NCBI GenBank assembly: GCA_947479905.1
Contig: CANKBJ010000022.1
Span: 1-33,521, forward strand
DNA from: Bradyrhizobiaceae bacterium
Lineage (GTDB): Bacteria > Pseudomonadota > Alphaproteobacteria > Rhizobiales > Xanthobacteraceae
Direction: 5' to 3'
DNA: 33,521 nt
The notes under the pieces were generated by a model. The model had not been told where the DNA came from. It saw only the letters and a list, made by a program, of their open reading frames with translations, and searched no databases. Each line of letters opens with the position of its first letter. Positions within the stretch are counted from its first letter, which is position 1. Shown in pieces: positions 33,087 through 33,521 of the stretch. The position numbers and the translations under genes are program-made.

Positions 33087-33521
33087 TTAGACATCCCTCT
33101 CCAGGACCCGATCAACAAATCCGGCTATCTCGTTCAACGTCACCTCCGGCGCCTCGCGCTGCGGCGAATGCTTGACACCCGGCAGCAACGCGACCTCGAC
33201 CGGGCAATAGCATTCCTGTTCGGCGGCCTCGGCCTGCGCCACGGTGCCGTATTGATCGTCCGCGCCTTGCACGATCAGGATCGGTACGCGGATATAGGCG
33301 AGTTGCCCGGTGATATCCCATTCCCGGAATTCCGGATCGAGCCAGGCGCCGTTCCAGCCGTGGAAGGCGTTATCGGGGTCCTTGTGCCAGCGTGCGAGCT
33401 TTTGTTTGAGGTCCGTTGTCTCGTAAGCTTTCTTCGCCTCGACGATGGCGGCGATGCCCGTATCCTCGGTAAAGAAATGCGGCGCCATCAGTACAAGGCC
33501 GCCGACGCGGTGATCCTGATG
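33087..33521 (-). CDS. Alpha/beta hydrolase, C-terminal part (truncated by window end)
   Basis: The frame is open from the window edge to a stop at 33087, giving the last 144 residues of the protein. Visible are the strand after the nucleophile elbow (HQDHRVGGLVLMAPHFF), a lid-like helical region (AAIVEAKKAYETTDLKQKLA), the strand IRVPILIVQGADDQYG with the catalytic Asp, and VKHSPQREAP with the catalytic His. The serine elbow lies beyond the window. The pattern fits the large family of alpha/beta-fold esterases and C-C hydrolases. The internal Met at 33488 is not the start because homologous sequence continues upstream of it. Confidence 0.85.
   Translation of the reverse strand, partial: HQDHRVGGLVLMAPHFFTEDTGIAAIVEAKKAYETTDLKQKLARWHKDPDNAFHGWNGAWLDPEFREWDITGQLAYIRVPILIVQGADDQYGTVAQAEAAEQECYCPVEVALLPGVKHSPQREAPEVTLNEIAGFVDRVLERDV

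Noticed and set aside
1-33521. CRISPR arrays, phage modules, toxin-antitoxin or restriction systems
   Set aside because: No regularly spaced repeats or cas, phage, toxin-antitoxin or methyltransferase genes were found. The HNH protein stands alone and does not by itself indicate a defence system.

Overview
This is a GC-rich (roughly 60-65%) chromosomal window from an alphaproteobacterium. It is most likely a Hyphomicrobiales (Rhizobiales) member of the Bradyrhizobium/Xanthobacteraceae type. Protein flavour, 4-bp ATGA/GTGA start-stop overlaps and several interspersed palindromes of types I associate with that order support this; no marker gene fixes the genus.

Layout. 1-144 is the N-terminus of an IS5-type transposase cut by the window edge, abutting the 3' end of a soluble hybrid histidine kinase (149-1387, minus). 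Next are glutamyl-Q-tRNA(Asp) synthetase, an inverted pair of REP-like palindromes, an AlkA-like DNA glycosylase overlapping an alpha/beta-hydrolase esterase, and an HNH endonuclease. A MacA/MacB-type efflux pair (4616-8046) converges on a cytochrome b561. DsbB, tRNA-Leu(CAA) and a small DUF6494-like protein follow. A SAF-domain NAD(P)-dependent oxidoreductase (9939-11308) is broken by a one-base frameshift. Then come a Cys-containing exported protein, a DedA/YqaA-family membrane protein, a HisE-like pyrophosphohydrolase and a small Tyr/Gly/His-rich exported protein.

13778-16395 is a complete NMT1/Ssu/Tau-type ABC importer operon, facing a LysR regulator and an SCP2-type thiolase. 18975-21460 couples a D,D-carboxypeptidase to a COG0523/CobW GTPase with a histidine-rich loop. 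21559-24682 is a tight run of FadD-like ligase, DUF924 protein and DapA-family aldolase. A polysaccharide flippase converges on a second acyl-CoA synthetase across a short palindrome (26079-26122).

27741-28536 is the only long gene-free stretch. It holds three different elements: a 140-bp MITE-like repeat with 13-bp terminal inverted repeats, a roughly 300-bp block with many perfect stems that could be a structured RNA, and an 88-bp palindrome abutting the next gene. The right end holds a CAP-domain lipoprotein, an orphan Bug/TctC binding protein, a PAS-containing chemotaxis transducer, an LLM flavin oxidoreductase and a truncated alpha/beta hydrolase.

Most genes are ordinary housekeeping or catabolic functions. 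I see no defence island, prophage, CRISPR array or secondary-metabolite cluster. The least explained piece is the structured intergenic block at about 28036-28340.
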